DNA of 64,000 nt from Flavobacteriaceae bacterium (lineage in GTDB: Bacteria > Bacteroidota > Bacteroidia > Flavobacteriales > Flavobacteriaceae): assembly GCA_024638165.1 (NCBI GenBank), contig JAHEKV010000003.1, positions 62,001 to 126,000 on the forward strand, given 5' to 3'. The stretch's first letter is position 1, and the number at the start of each line of letters is the position of its first letter. The notes under the pieces are model-generated. The model did not search any database and was not told the origin of the DNA. It saw nothing but the letters and a program-made list of their open reading frames with translations. This document shows, one piece after another, positions 53,577-62,793 of this stretch. Made by a program: the position numbers and the translations under genes.

Positions 53577-55847
53577 ATGGCATTTGATATTGAAATGATC
53601 AAGGAGGTTTACGGGCGCATGGGTGCTCGTGTTGAAGCTGCTCGTACTCTTGCGGGTAGACCATTAACACTTTCTGAAAAAATTCTTTACAGTCACCTTT
53701 GGGATGGCACTCCTTCTACCGTTTTTAAGCGTGGAGTAGACTATGTAGACTTTACTCCGGATCGAGTTGCCTGTCAAGATGCAACCGCACAAATGGCACT
53801 ACTTCAATTCATGCATGCAGGTAAGCCTAAAGTTGCTGTACCAACTACGGTTCATTGTGACCACCTTATCCAAGCTAAGCAAGGAGCAAGTGAAGATTTA
53901 AAAAGAGCCAATGAAACTTCCAACGAAGTATTCGACTTCTTAGGGTCTATTTCAAACAAATACGGTATTGGATTCTGGAAACCAGGTGCAGGAATTATTC
54001 ACCAAGTAGTACTTGAAAACTACGCCTTCCCAGGAGGTATGATGATCGGTACCGATTCACACACCGTGAATGCAGGTGGATTAGGAATGATCGCAGTTGG
54101 TGTTGGTGGTGCAGATGCTGTTGATGTCATGTCGGGAATGGCATGGGAACTTAAATTCCCTAAACTTATCGGTATCAAATTAACCGGTAAACTTTCAGGT
54201 TGGACAGCGCCTAAGGATGTTATTCTTAAGGTAGCTGATATCTTAACCGTTAAAGGAGGTACTGGAGCAATTATTGAATATTTTGGAGAGGGTGCAACAA
54301 GTATGTCTTGTACCGGGAAAGGAACGATTTGTAACATGGGAGCCGAAGTAGGTGCGACTACCTCTACTTTCGGATACGATGAGTCTATGGATCGCTACCT
54401 TAGAGCCACTAATCGCGCAGATGTTGCTGATGCTGCTTCTGAGGTTAAAGAGCACCTGACTGCTGACCCTGAAGTGTACGCGAATCCAGAGCAATATTTC
54501 GATCAAGTAATCGAAATTGATCTTTCAACGCTTGAGCCACACCTTAATGGGCCATTTACACCAGATTTAGCTACTCCAATTTCAAAGATGTCTGAAGTAG
54601 CTAAGGAAAATGATTGGCCACTTCAAGTGGAGGTAGGTCTAATCGGTTCTTGTACGAACTCTTCTTACGAAGACATTTCGAGAGCAGCATCTCTTGCAAA
54701 ACAAGTTGCCGAAAAGAAACTAACCACTAAGGCGAATTTTAAAATCACTCCAGGTTCAGAGCAAGTGCGTTATACGATCGAACGCGATGGATTTATTGAC
54801 ACATTCAACGCTATCGGTGCTACCGTTTTTGCAAACGCATGCGGTCCATGTATTGGTATGTGGGATCGATATGGTGATAACGCTGCAGATGCGCCTAGAA
54901 ATACAATTGTACACTCATTTAACAGAAACTTTGCTAAGCGTGCCGATGGTAATCCAAATACCTTAGCCTTTGTAGGTTCACCAGAGCTAGTTACGGCGAT
55001 CGCAATTGCAGGACGTTTAGATTTCAACCCAATGACTGACACTCTGATCAACGATGAAGGGGTAGAAGTTAAATTAGATGAGCCAAGAGGATACGAACTA
55101 CCTCTAGAAGGTTTTGCGGTTGAGGATGCCGGTTACGTATCACCCTTAGAGGATGGTAGCGGAGTTTCTGTTAAAGTTTCTTCAGAGTCACAAAGACTTC
55201 AGCTATTAGATCCTTTTATTCCGATTAACCGAGGCGGATTAAAGAATATTCCATTACTGATCAAAGCCTTCGGAAAATGTACGACCGATCATATTTCTAT
55301 GGCAGGACCATGGTTACGTTACAGAGGCCATCTAGATAATATTGCAAATAACACACTTATCGGTGCAGTGAATGCGTTCAATCAGCAAACGAATCTTGTT
55401 AAAAATCAATTAACCGGAGCCTATGGAGCGGTTCCTGATACTCAGCGTGATTATAAGGCAAATGGTATCTATTCAATCGTTATTGGAGATCACAACTATG
55501 GTGAAGGTTCTTCAAGAGAGCACGCTGCCATGCAGCCTCGTCACCTTGGAGTAGCTGCAGTACTTGTAAAGTCTTTCGCTCGCATTCACGAGACCAACCT
55601 TAAGAAGCAGGGGATGCTAGCGCTTACCTTCGACAATGAGGCTGATTACGATTTAATTCAAGAAGACGACCGTTTTGATTTTGTTGATATTGACGAGTTT
55701 GCACCGGGTAAACAACTTACTTTGGTGATAAACCATAAAGACGGTAACTCAGATACCATCAAGGTAAATCACAGCTATAACGATTCTCAAATCGGATGGT
55801 TTGTAGAAGGCTCTGCCCTTAACGTGATCAAAAAGGAGAACGCTTAA
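53577..55847 (+). CDS. acnA: Aconitate hydratase
   Basis: 756-residue [4Fe-4S] aconitase of the mitochondrial type, interconverting citrate and isocitrate. Cluster cysteines in GSCTNSS and NACGPCIG; other motifs [40 protein letters not shown] (swivel domain). Bacteroidetes commonly use this form for the TCA cycle. The symbol is used loosely; the mitochondrial-type enzyme is often simply called acn. crtA follows at 8 nt. Confidence 0.95.
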   Translation: MAFDIEMIKEVYGRMGARVEAARTLAGRPLTLSEKILYSHLWDGTPSTVFKRGVDYVDFTPDRVACQDATAQMALLQFMHAGKPKVAVPTTVHCDHLIQAKQGASEDLKRANETSNEVFDFLGSISNKYGIGFWKPGAGIIHQVVLENYAFPGGMMIGTDSHTVNAGGLGMIAVGVGGADAVDVMSGMAWELKFPKLIGIKLTGKLSGWTAPKDVILKVADILTVKGGTGAIIEYFGEGATSMSCTGKGTICNMGAEVGATTSTFGYDESMDRYLRATNRADVADAASEVKEHLTADPEVYANPEQYFDQVIEIDLSTLEPHLNGPFTPDLATPISKMSEVAKENDWPLQVEVGLIGSCTNSSYEDISRAASLAKQVAEKKLTTKANFKITPGSEQVRYTIERDGFIDTFNAIGATVFANACGPCIGMWDRYGDNAADAPRNTIVHSFNRNFAKRADGNPNTLAFVGSPELVTAIAIAGRLDFNPMTDTLINDEGVEVKLDEPRGYELPLEGFAVEDAGYVSPLEDGSGVSVKVSSESQRLQLLDPFIPINRGGLKNIPLLIKAFGKCTTDHISMAGPWLRYRGHLDNIANNTLIGAVNAFNQQTNLVKNQLTGAYGAVPDTQRDYKANGIYSIVIGDHNYGEGSSREHAAMQPRHLGVAAVLVKSFARIHETNLKKQGMLALTFDNEADYDLIQEDDRFDFVDIDEFAPGKQLTLVINHKDGNSDTIKVNHSYNDSQIGWFVEGSALNVIKKENA

Positions 55848-55855
55848 ATCATCTT

Positions 55856-56554
55856 ATGTCTCAGCAGGTAACTACGATCACTTTTTTTCGATTTGATCGA
55901 TGGTCAACCAAAATCTGGGCTTTTTTAATGATGCAATTCGCTCGTGGTCCCTTACGAAAGGTAAAGGGTCAGGAGCGTTTTTTTTTGATGGGTACAGGTA
56001 AGCAAGGGTTCTCACCTTGGCCTGATTGGTCTACCTACGCTTTGGTCCAAATTTGGGAAAACAAAGAGACTGCTTCTTACTTCTTCAGTAGTTCTATGCT
56101 CTACTCTTCGTATGTTCGAAAATGTGCTGAACTACTTCGAGTATCTATGCGCAGTATAGAGGCTAAGGGTGAGTGGGGAGGAGTAAATCCTTTTCGTGCT
56201 TCATCTGAACTTGATGAACAGCAAAAAATGATTGCAGTAATTACCCGTGCCACGATAAAAACACGTTATCAATTCAAGTTTTGGAGTGCTGTACCAGCAG
56301 TTAGTCAAAGAGTTTTTCAAAGTTTAGGCTTGCGCTTTACTAAGGGTATTGGTGAAGTTCCTTTTCGAAACATGGCTACGTTCTCTATTTGGAATTCACA
56401 AGAAGAGATGATGGCCTTTGCTTATCGAAAAAAGGAACATCAAACGGCAATTTCAATGACTAAAAAGCTAGACTGGTATAGTGAGGAACTATTTAGTCGC
56501 TTTCAACCCTACGAGGTTCTTGGCTCGTATAGAGGTTTTCAATTATCTGAATAG
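55856..56554 (+). CDS. crtA: CrtA-family carotenoid monooxygenase (probable 2-hydroxylase)
   Basis: 232 residues with the CrtA-family pattern: ITFFRFDRWSTKIWAFLMM, FFLMGTGKQGFSPWPDWSTY, ITRATIKTRYQFKFW, KGIGEVPFRNMATFSIW, ending DWYSEELFSRF. Spheroidene monooxygenase of phototrophs is the namesake; in a marine flavobacterium (strain P99-3) a crtA-related enzyme is a carotenoid 2-hydroxylase in myxol synthesis, which fits the nearby genes. It is on the plus strand right behind acnA and converges on cruF with a 12-nt overlap. Confidence 0.88.
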   Translation: MSQQVTTITFFRFDRWSTKIWAFLMMQFARGPLRKVKGQERFFLMGTGKQGFSPWPDWSTYALVQIWENKETASYFFSSSMLYSSYVRKCAELLRVSMRSIEAKGEWGGVNPFRASSELDEQQKMIAVITRATIKTRYQFKFWSAVPAVSQRVFQSLGLRFTKGIGEVPFRNMATFSIWNSQEEMMAFAYRKKEHQTAISMTKKLDWYSEELFSRFQPYEVLGSYRGFQLSE

Positions 56555-57208
56555 AGCAAGAGTTCCGAAAAATACAACTTGGGCAAGATAGATGTGTGTA
56601 GCCACCCGAAGTGAATCTTGATCACTTGCAAAATCTTTCTTTTCAATTCCTAATAAGAGAAGTTGAAAAAGAAACCCGAACGCCCACCAGCTGATATAGT
56701 TTTCTAATGGGGGGTGTATCGGTGTGAAGGTCCAGTAATCAAAATGGGGAGCAAGGAGCTCAAGTAAAAGATCTAATGCGACCATAAGCACCGCACCGAA
56801 TGCAGCAATCAAAATAAAGTTGGTTTTGTCAGGTAGTAGTGCTTTAGCTATTCTTGCAGTGATAAAGGTAAGTACTGCCCAGAAAATACCTATGATTAGG
56901 GGGATGCCATCGATTTTCGGCCCGAGATTTTCTCCATAGCTGTAGTTGCCAAAGAATAATCCGTGATGTACCCCTAACCACTCTACCGTCATCCCGCCTA
57001 AGAAGAATAAACTGAAGAGCATCCATCTTCGTCTATCTTGAATGGGAAAATAAAGGGAAAAGAACCCAAATGAGGCGATGAGGTTGAGAACTGTTTTCTG
57101 CACAAACCACTCTTGAAATCCCAAACTAATACCAATGATACCTACCACGTGAGGAAGCCAAATAAAGGCGATCACTTGAGAGATGAGGTTATTTTGGGAA
57201 GTCTTCAT
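56543..57208 (-). CDS. cruF: CruF-like carotenoid 1',2'-hydratase (DUF422)
   Basis: 221-residue membrane protein with about seven helices. The family blocks are VEWLGVHHGLFFGNYSYG, GPKIDGIPLIIGIFW, DLLLELLAPHFDYW and PLENYISWWAFGF. It hydrates the psi-end group of gamma-carotene (or lycopene). It is distinguished from CrtYcd-type cyclases, which carry PLEEW and a different topology. It overlaps crtD by 20 nt and ends the operon. Confidence 0.86.
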   Translation of the reverse strand: MKTSQNNLISQVIAFIWLPHVVGIIGISLGFQEWFVQKTVLNLIASFGFFSLYFPIQDRRRWMLFSLFFLGGMTVEWLGVHHGLFFGNYSYGENLGPKIDGIPLIIGIFWAVLTFITARIAKALLPDKTNFILIAAFGAVLMVALDLLLELLAPHFDYWTFTPIHPPLENYISWWAFGFLFQLLLLGIEKKDFASDQDSLRVATHIYLAQVVFFGTLALFR

Positions 57209-58658
57209 TGATGAGTTCGCTTACTATTTTTCCTGATTGCACACAAAGGGGAATACCTCCACCAGGATGCACCGATCCACCACAAAAATAAAGGTTTGAA
57301 ATTTGAGGTGCTCTATTCGGATGCCTTAAAAACGCAGCCATACGATCGTTACTTGCGGCGCCGTAAAGCGCTCCCAAGAACGAGTCTGTTTTGGCTTCAA
57401 TACCTCTTGGATCCCAAACAAATTCGGTTTCAATGAGGTCTTTGATATTTTCTCCTAATAAAGAACTCAACTTGTTTAAAATGCGCTCCCGTGATAAATC
57501 AATCAGTTCTTCCCAATTTTGGCCGTAGTTTCCTGGGGCGTTGATCATAACGAACCAGTTTTCTCCGCCCTTAGGAGCATCAGAAGCGGTGTGTTTACTA
57601 CTTATATTCACATAAATCGTTGGGTCTTCAGAAAGCGTCTTTTTCTCGAAAATACAGTTGAATTCTTCCTCATAACTATCTGAAAAGAAAATATTGTGTA
57701 GGTCTAATTCTTTAAAGGTTTTCTGGATTCCCCAATAGAAGATCAAAGCGCTGCTCGATCGTTCTTGAGCAAGTGTTTTTTCGGGAGCTTTGATGCCTGT
57801 AAGTAGTTTTCTATAAGTAGGTACCACATCCATATTGCTTACGACAATATCAAAAGGATAAAAACCTTTAGCCGTTGAAAGTCCAATTACTTTGCCTTTG
57901 TGTAAATCGATTCGGGTTACTTTTTCATCAAAGTGAAATTGAATGCCATGCCTTAGCGCAAGCTGATAAAGCGATTCGGTAATACTTCTCATTCCACCTT
58001 CAGGATAATAAGTTCCAAAATGCATCTCTAGATGGGGAATAAGTGACATAATCCCAGGAGTTTGGTAGGGAGAACTACCATTGTAAGTAGCATGCCGGCT
58101 AAAAAACTGTAGGCTTTTAGGGTTTTTGAAATAGGTCTTTAGGGTACTGTAAAGTGATTTTAACAAATCGAGTCGGTAAATCTTTGCGATCGCTTTAACC
58201 GTAATCCTATTGAGGTAGGTTTTTAAGCGGTGCAGTGAACGGCCAAGAAATAAGGGAGCAGTAAGTTCGTATTTCAGCGAATTATCTTCAAGAAACTGCT
58301 TTACTTTCGCCGGATTCTCTTGAAAACAAGTACTAAAAGAATTGATAAACTGTTCTTTATCGGCCGGGGTTTGAAATCGAGTACCATCGGTCCAGAAATA
58401 GTTGCAGAGGGTTTCTTTCTTAAGGTAATTGAAATGATCTCTTGGGTTTTCGTCAAATAATTCAAAGAGTTCATCGATGTACTGGGGCATGGTAAATAGG
58501 GATGGGCCAAGATCGAATCGGTACCCATCTTGACTAATTTCATCGAGCTTACCCCCTGGTCCTGAATGTGCCTCAAAAACAATTACTTCATAACCTAGAC
58601 TTCTGAGTCGAAGTGCAGCAGAGAGTCCTGCAATTCCAGAACCGATGATTCCAATCAC
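57189..58658 (-). CDS. crtD: CrtD-like carotenoid 3',4'-desaturase
   Basis: 489-residue FAD oxidoreductase of the CrtI/CrtD family. Rossmann IGSGIAGLSAALRL at the N-terminus, RFDLGPSLFTMP, and the C-terminal FCGGSVHPGGGIPLCVQSGK. It clusters by motif with 1-hydroxycarotenoid 3,4-desaturases rather than phytoene desaturase, the second copy here being CrtI. Neighbour cruF makes its substrate. The start is directly adjacent to the crtZ stop. Confidence 0.85.
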   Translation of the reverse strand: MIGIIGSGIAGLSAALRLRSLGYEVIVFEAHSGPGGKLDEISQDGYRFDLGPSLFTMPQYIDELFELFDENPRDHFNYLKKETLCNYFWTDGTRFQTPADKEQFINSFSTCFQENPAKVKQFLEDNSLKYELTAPLFLGRSLHRLKTYLNRITVKAIAKIYRLDLLKSLYSTLKTYFKNPKSLQFFSRHATYNGSSPYQTPGIMSLIPHLEMHFGTYYPEGGMRSITESLYQLALRHGIQFHFDEKVTRIDLHKGKVIGLSTAKGFYPFDIVVSNMDVVPTYRKLLTGIKAPEKTLAQERSSSALIFYWGIQKTFKELDLHNIFFSDSYEEEFNCIFEKKTLSEDPTIYVNISSKHTASDAPKGGENWFVMINAPGNYGQNWEELIDLSRERILNKLSSLLGENIKDLIETEFVWDPRGIEAKTDSFLGALYGAASNDRMAAFLRHPNRAPQISNLYFCGGSVHPGGGIPLCVQSGKIVSELINEDFPK

Positions 58659-59102
58659 CTATTTGAAGTATTTTTTGGGAACGACCAGCATGCCAAAATT
58701 CTCACCTTTCTCTTTACCGAGGTGTTTGTGGTGAATTTTGTGAGCACGACGAACTCCTCGAGCATAAGCGTTATCAATATTTCTGAGCCATTTAAAACGT
58801 TGGTGAATAAAAATGTCATGAACAACGAAATAGGCGATACCGTAGGCCAAAATTCCTAAACCTATTGGGGTAGCTAACCAAAAGTATTCTTTGGCAAACA
58901 TTAAGAAGAACATACTAAGACTCGCGAAAAACAAAAAGAAGGCGTCGTTTCTTTCAAACCAAGAATCGTGGTCTTTCTGATGATGATCTTTATGAAGTAC
59001 CCATAATGCGCCATGCATGATGTATTTGTGAATGAACCATGCCATGAATTCCATGATCGCGAACGTTCCTAAAAATGTCAAAATTGCTAGAAGTGTATTC
59101 AT
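58659..59102 (-). CDS. crtZ: Beta-carotene 3-hydroxylase CrtZ
   Basis: 147-residue fatty-acid-hydroxylase-type di-iron membrane enzyme. Histidine clusters HKYIMH, HKDHHQKDH, HDIFIH and HKIHHKH are complete. It adds 3-OH to beta-ionone rings, giving zeaxanthin from beta-carotene or saproxanthin-type rings from monocyclic carotenoids. It needs a cyclised substrate, but no cyclase gene lies in the window. It sits 4 nt downstream of crtB. Confidence 0.93.
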   Translation of the reverse strand: MNTLLAILTFLGTFAIMEFMAWFIHKYIMHGALWVLHKDHHQKDHDSWFERNDAFFLFFASLSMFFLMFAKEYFWLATPIGLGILAYGIAYFVVHDIFIHQRFKWLRNIDNAYARGVRRAHKIHHKHLGKEKGENFGMLVVPKKYFK

Positions 59103-59106
59103 AGAA

Positions 59107-59946
59107 TTATACGCGTTGAAATTTTATTTCAAAATAGGATTGAGCTACTAGTCCAAGCTTTTCATAGTTTGGAACTCGTATACGGCTATTCTTAATTTCA
59201 AGTGGGGGTGTGTTTTTCAGACGATCAAGTAGTCGCTTGTAGTAGCGGTAAGCGGTATACACTCCCAATCTTACCGTTGCGGGTAATTGTTGTATTCCTT
59301 CAAAACCTAGATTAAAATCAGCCTCAATTTCATCAATAATGGCTTGCTTAGAAACTTCATCAAGAGCCTCGAGATTTGCATTGGGAAAATAGGTTCTCCC
59401 AAGACTTTCAAAATCTGCCTTGAGATCTCGTAAAAAGTTAACTTTTTGAAATGCTGAGCCTAAGGCCATCGCAGACTCTTTTAAAGAAGTGTATTTCTCT
59501 TTATCCCCATCTACAAAAACAGTAAGACACATGAGCCCCACTACATCTGCAGATCCATAGATGTATTCCTTGTATTCCTCAACACTTTTATAGGTACTCT
59601 TAGTGAGATCCATTCGCATACTTTTCATAAAAGCAGCTACTAGATCATAGTCAATGTTAAAAGTGTGATAGGTGTATTGAAAGGAGTTAAGAATCGGATT
59701 TAAACTAATCCTATGTTCTAAGGCCTCTGCTAAATCACGCTCGAAGTTTTTGAACAGTTGTTCTTTGTCGTAGTCATGAAAACTATCTACGATTTCATCT
59801 GCGAACCGAACGAAGCCATAGATATTGAAAATATGGGAGCGAACAGAGGGTGCTAGCAATGCTGTTGCGGTTGAGAAGCTCGTACTGTAGGCCTTGGTAA
59901 CTAACTGGCTGCATTGCTCAGAAACATGGTCGAACAAGTTTTTCAT
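59107..59946 (-). CDS. crtB: Phytoene synthase
   Basis: 279-residue trans-isoprenyl-diphosphate synthase-fold enzyme joining two GGPP to phytoene. The two Mg-binding motifs are FADEIVDSFHD and NFLRDLKADFESLGRTYFP. Squalene synthase is the related alternative, but the crt operon settles it. The ATG overlaps the crtI stop by 4 nt. Confidence 0.96.
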   Translation of the reverse strand: MKNLFDHVSEQCSQLVTKAYSTSFSTATALLAPSVRSHIFNIYGFVRFADEIVDSFHDYDKEQLFKNFERDLAEALEHRISLNPILNSFQYTYHTFNIDYDLVAAFMKSMRMDLTKSTYKSVEEYKEYIYGSADVVGLMCLTVFVDGDKEKYTSLKESAMALGSAFQKVNFLRDLKADFESLGRTYFPNANLEALDEVSKQAIIDEIEADFNLGFEGIQQLPATVRLGVYTAYRYYKRLLDRLKNTPPLEIKNSRIRVPNYEKLGLVAQSYFEIKFQRV

Positions 59947-61409
59947 ACACTTTGTTTTAAAAGTAGTTCGGAGACAATTTTCCCAGATATTAGAGCAGGC
60001 GGTACTCCAGGACCAGGTACTGTTAATTGTCCAGTAAAGAAAAGATTAGACACTTTCTTAGAGGCTAATTTTGGTCTTAAAAATGCTGTTTGACGTAAGG
60101 TATTTGCTAAGCCATAGGCATTTCCTTTGTACGAGTTATACTCACTTACAAAGTCATTTACACAGAAACTTTCTGTGAATTCTATATGTTCTTGAAGCGA
60201 GGCTCCATAGAAGTCTTCAAGCCGTTTGATAATCTTGTCAAAGTACTTTTTTCTTAGCTCTTGGGTATCTTCAATTCCTGGAGCTATAGGTATTAGAAAG
60301 AATCCTGCCTCTTTACCCTTAGGTGCCATCGATGCGTCTGAAGCTGATGGGAAATTGGCATAGAACAGTGGTTCTTTTGGCCAATTGGGTTTATCGTAGA
60401 TATCACTTGCATGTGCTTTGAAGTCTGTATCAAAGAATAGGTTGTGATGAGCAAATGTGTTATCTAACTTTTTATTGAACCCGACGTAGAAAAGAAGTGA
60501 AGAAGGGGCGAAGGTGCGTTTTGCCCAATATTCTTCTGAATATTGTCGATATTTTTTAGGAAGTAAGGTTTCAGAGTGATGATAGTCGGCACCACTCACT
60601 ACAAAATCAGCCTCATGAAAACTTCCATCTTCAAGAACAATACCTTCTACTTTTCCATTTTGTGAAACCTTAATTTCAGATACCGCTGAGGAGGTGTGAA
60701 TTTTAACCCCGTTTGACTCGGCGATAGCTACCATTGCCTTAACAATCTCGTACATTCCTCCTTTCGGGTGCCAGGTACCAAGGCCGTAATCGGCATAATT
60801 CATAAAGATATAGAAGGAGGGTGTGTTTTCTGGTTTAGCTCCTAAGAACAAAACGGGAAACTCTAATGCAGCTCGTAAAGCCTCGTCTTTAAAGTCTTTT
60901 TGAATGACGTCACTCACCGATCTTAAAAATTGACCCACTCGAACCGCGGTTTCTGGAGTAACTAATTCTAATGGGGATTTCCCCGGACGCATTACTACTT
61001 TACCAATCGCAATTTTATAGTTCTCTTTGGCCTTTGCTATAAACTTAGCCAATTTTTTACCACTCCCTTTTTCAATTTCTTCAAAGGTTTCACAGAGTTT
61101 ATCTAAGTCGGCGTAAACTTTAAGTAGTTTGTCTTTGAAGTAGATTTGATAACCCGGATCTAAACGTTCTAATTCGTAGAAGTCACTGGTGGTCTTTCCA
61201 AAATTTTGAAAGAAGTTTTCGAAAATATCAGGCATCCAATACCAAGAGGGGCCCATATCGAAAGTATATCCATCCCTTTTAAGCTGACGGGCTCTTCCGC
61301 CAGGAGTGTCATTTTTTTCAAAGATTGATACCTCAAGACCTTCCTTAGCTAGATAACTAGCCGCCGATAAGGACGAAAACCCTGATCCAATTACGACTAC
61401 TTTCTTCAT
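59943..61409 (-). CDS. crtI: Phytoene desaturase
   Basis: 488-residue FAD enzyme that desaturates phytoene to lycopene (or neurosporene). Dinucleotide fold VVVIGSGFSSLSAASYL, MGPSWYWMPDIFE, and C-terminal FFTGQLTVPGPGVPPALISGK. The paralogue CrtD follows two genes later. Its ATG shares a base with the carH stop (TAATG), so the regulator and the first enzyme are co-translated. Confidence 0.95.
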   Translation of the reverse strand: MKKVVVIGSGFSSLSAASYLAKEGLEVSIFEKNDTPGGRARQLKRDGYTFDMGPSWYWMPDIFENFFQNFGKTTSDFYELERLDPGYQIYFKDKLLKVYADLDKLCETFEEIEKGSGKKLAKFIAKAKENYKIAIGKVVMRPGKSPLELVTPETAVRVGQFLRSVSDVIQKDFKDEALRAALEFPVLFLGAKPENTPSFYIFMNYADYGLGTWHPKGGMYEIVKAMVAIAESNGVKIHTSSAVSEIKVSQNGKVEGIVLEDGSFHEADFVVSGADYHHSETLLPKKYRQYSEEYWAKRTFAPSSLLFYVGFNKKLDNTFAHHNLFFDTDFKAHASDIYDKPNWPKEPLFYANFPSASDASMAPKGKEAGFFLIPIAPGIEDTQELRKKYFDKIIKRLEDFYGASLQEHIEFTESFCVNDFVSEYNSYKGNAYGLANTLRQTAFLRPKLASKKVSNLFFTGQLTVPGPGVPPALISGKIVSELLLKQSV

Positions 61410-62311
61410 TAGTTAGGTAATTGAGCGGTAAAATGAGCGATAGATTCAAAAATTTCTACGAAATCAAAGTTGGGTTTTGATTGAAGCTTCTGAGTTTGAT
61501 AGCCGAGAATCATCAGCTTTGAGTTTTTTCCGCGAAGTTCATTTGAGAAGGCTTCAAAATACTTGTCTAGTTCATCGGGTCCTGGGCTTATGGTAAAATA
61601 AGATACAAAGTTTAGGTTGTCATAATAATTCAATAGCTCCTTCAAACTGTGAATGCTATTTGACTGACCTAGAAAAATCGTTTTATGACCTCTCGAAACT
61701 AATTCGTAATTCAAGAAAAGTAATCCTATTTCGTGTACTTCGCCTTCTGGTAAATAAAGCACATATACTGGCACCTCTTTGGTAGGAGGTAACTTTTGAT
61801 ACTTCTCGGTCTGTATATAGATTTTCTGTTTGATTAAGCTGCTAATAAAATGCTCATGAGCAGGAGAAATCGTTTTGGACTGCCACAACATGCCGAGCTC
61901 GGTCATTAGAGGAATAAAGACTTCATTAAAAAGCTCTTTAAAACTTCGATCTGCAACCAGACTATTGTAGGTGTTATAGAATTGGTGCGTGTCAAAATTC
62001 ACCATGGCTAGCTTGAAGGCATTGATCGCATGGTTCTTTTCACTGTTTTTAGCGATAATCTCGTTGACAAGAAGAGGAATGTCTTCTCCTTTAATTTTAG
62101 AAATCTTGGAGATTTTATATCCGCTATTGTAAAGGAGTGTAATATTTAAAAGCCTCTGAAGGCTCTCGAGTGAATAGGTTCGAATATTTGTTTCAGTACG
62201 TTCAGGGCTCAGAAGATCGTATCTCTTTTCCCAAATTCTTATGGTATGTGCCTTGATTCCTGAAAGATTCTCAAGATCTCTAATGCTAAACGATTTTTTA
62301 CTACTGTTCAT
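61409..62311 (-). CDS. carH: CarH-like MerR regulator with B12-binding photoreceptor domain
   Basis: 300 residues. MerR HTH about 7-73 (FSIRDLENLSGIKAHTIRIWEKRYDLL split), then a helical-bundle plus Rossmann cobalamin domain. The CarH signature W-x9-EH is intact (Trp143, Glu153, His154), as is the B12 motif ExHxxG with His193 (EGEVHEIG). In Thermus and Myxococcus CarH is a dark repressor of crt genes, released by light via adenosylcobalamin cleavage. As first gene of the crt operon it would repress itself. ATG 62311 was chosen over an in-frame ATG at 62335 that lies in the -7 box region. Confidence 0.93.
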   Translation of the reverse strand: MNSSKKSFSIRDLENLSGIKAHTIRIWEKRYDLLSPERTETNIRTYSLESLQRLLNITLLYNSGYKISKISKIKGEDIPLLVNEIIAKNSEKNHAINAFKLAMVNFDTHQFYNTYNSLVADRSFKELFNEVFIPLMTELGMLWQSKTISPAHEHFISSLIKQKIYIQTEKYQKLPPTKEVPVYVLYLPEGEVHEIGLLFLNYELVSRGHKTIFLGQSNSIHSLKELLNYYDNLNFVSYFTISPGPDELDKYFEAFSNELRGKNSKLMILGYQTQKLQSKPNFDFVEIFESIAHFTAQLPN

Positions 62312-62332
62312 CTTTCTATCTAAAATCTTAAA

Positions 62333-62340
62333 CAAAAATA
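62333..62340 (-). promoter_or_regulatory. carH-crt operon promoter -7 box
   Basis: TATTTTTG on the minus strand, 21 nt before the carH ATG; matches TAnnTTTG. The -33 region lacks a clear TTG. Two copies of a TTTTGTTTAA / TTTTGTTAAA element (minus strand; cores near 62333 and 62375, 42 bp apart) flank this region and could be operator half-sites. Confidence 0.6.
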
Positions 62341-62472
62341 GGTAAAATCAGCCTTCGATTTATATATCGTTTAACAAAATGCTTGAATTCTTTCTTTTTG
62401 TTGAATTTTGAGAAATTATTGTGAAGATAGCATCTTATTTGTTGGTGATTCAAGTTTCACCTATAGTCTAAA

Positions 62473-62508
62473 TCAAAAAAGCACCGCATAACAGCAGTGC
62501 TTTTTTGA
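62473..62508. terminator. Terminator after tRNA-Leu
   Basis: Stem TCAAAAAAGCAC / GTGCTTTTTTGA (12 bp, 12-nt loop). On the minus strand it follows tRNA-Leu by about 10 nt; the A/T symmetry would let it act both ways. The remaining 62336-62472 is AT-rich, with only the carH promoter recognised in it. Confidence 0.9.
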
Positions 62509-62517
62509 TTTTTGAAG

Positions 62518-62600
62518 TGCTCACGACTGGAGTCGAACCAGCACGTCCATAGGACACCACCCCCTCAAGATGGCGTGTCTACCAATTCCACCACGTGAGC
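62518..62600 (-). tRNA. tRNA-Leu (anticodon GAG)
   Basis: Class II tRNA of 83 nt; acceptor GCTCACG / CGTGAGC, anticodon stem CCATC / GGTGG with loop TTGAGGG (GAG; reads CTC/CTT), variable arm, T-loop TTCGACT, discriminator A. CCA not encoded. Confidence 0.96.
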
Positions 62601-62670
62601 ATAAATTGAAACTTAAAATTACAGTTTCTGGTAAACAAAAAAAGTTAAGACAGGTTTGCCTTAACTTTTG

Positions 62671-62743
62671 TGACCTGACTGGGGCTCGAACCCAGGACCC
62701 TCTCCTTAAAAGGGAGATGCTCTACCAACTGAGCTATCAGGTC
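62671..62743 (-). tRNA. tRNA-Lys (anticodon TTT)
   Basis: Acceptor GACCTGA / TCAGGTC, anticodon stem TCTCC / GGAGA with loop CTTTTAA (TTT), T-loop TTCGAGC, discriminator A. CCA not encoded. First gene of a tRNA-Lys-tRNA-Leu unit with a consensus promoter just upstream. Confidence 0.97.
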
Positions 62744-62754
62744 TAAATCGGCTG

Positions 62755-62784
62755 CAAATATAAGAGCTATATTTGAAAATTCAA
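62755..62784. promoter_or_regulatory. Divergent promoters of tRNA-Lys and aroK
   Basis: Minus strand TATATTTG (62755-62762) with a TTG at 62782-62784, exactly 19 bp upstream, drives the tRNAs. Plus strand TATATTTG (62768-62775) drives aroK. The two -7 boxes form a perfect inverted repeat, CAAATATA-AGAGC-TATATTTG. Confidence 0.82.
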
Positions 62785-62793
62785 CAAGCAAAT

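Noticed and set aside
56543-57208. Lycopene cyclase (CrtYcd) instead of CruF
   Set aside because: No PLEEW cyclase motif; DLLLELLAPHFDYW and PLENYISWWAFGF fit DUF422/CruF.
62773-62793. aroK start at TTG 62773
   Set aside because: It falls inside the TATATTTG box; ATG 62794 begins the shikimate-kinase fold (MKIILLGYMGSGKS).
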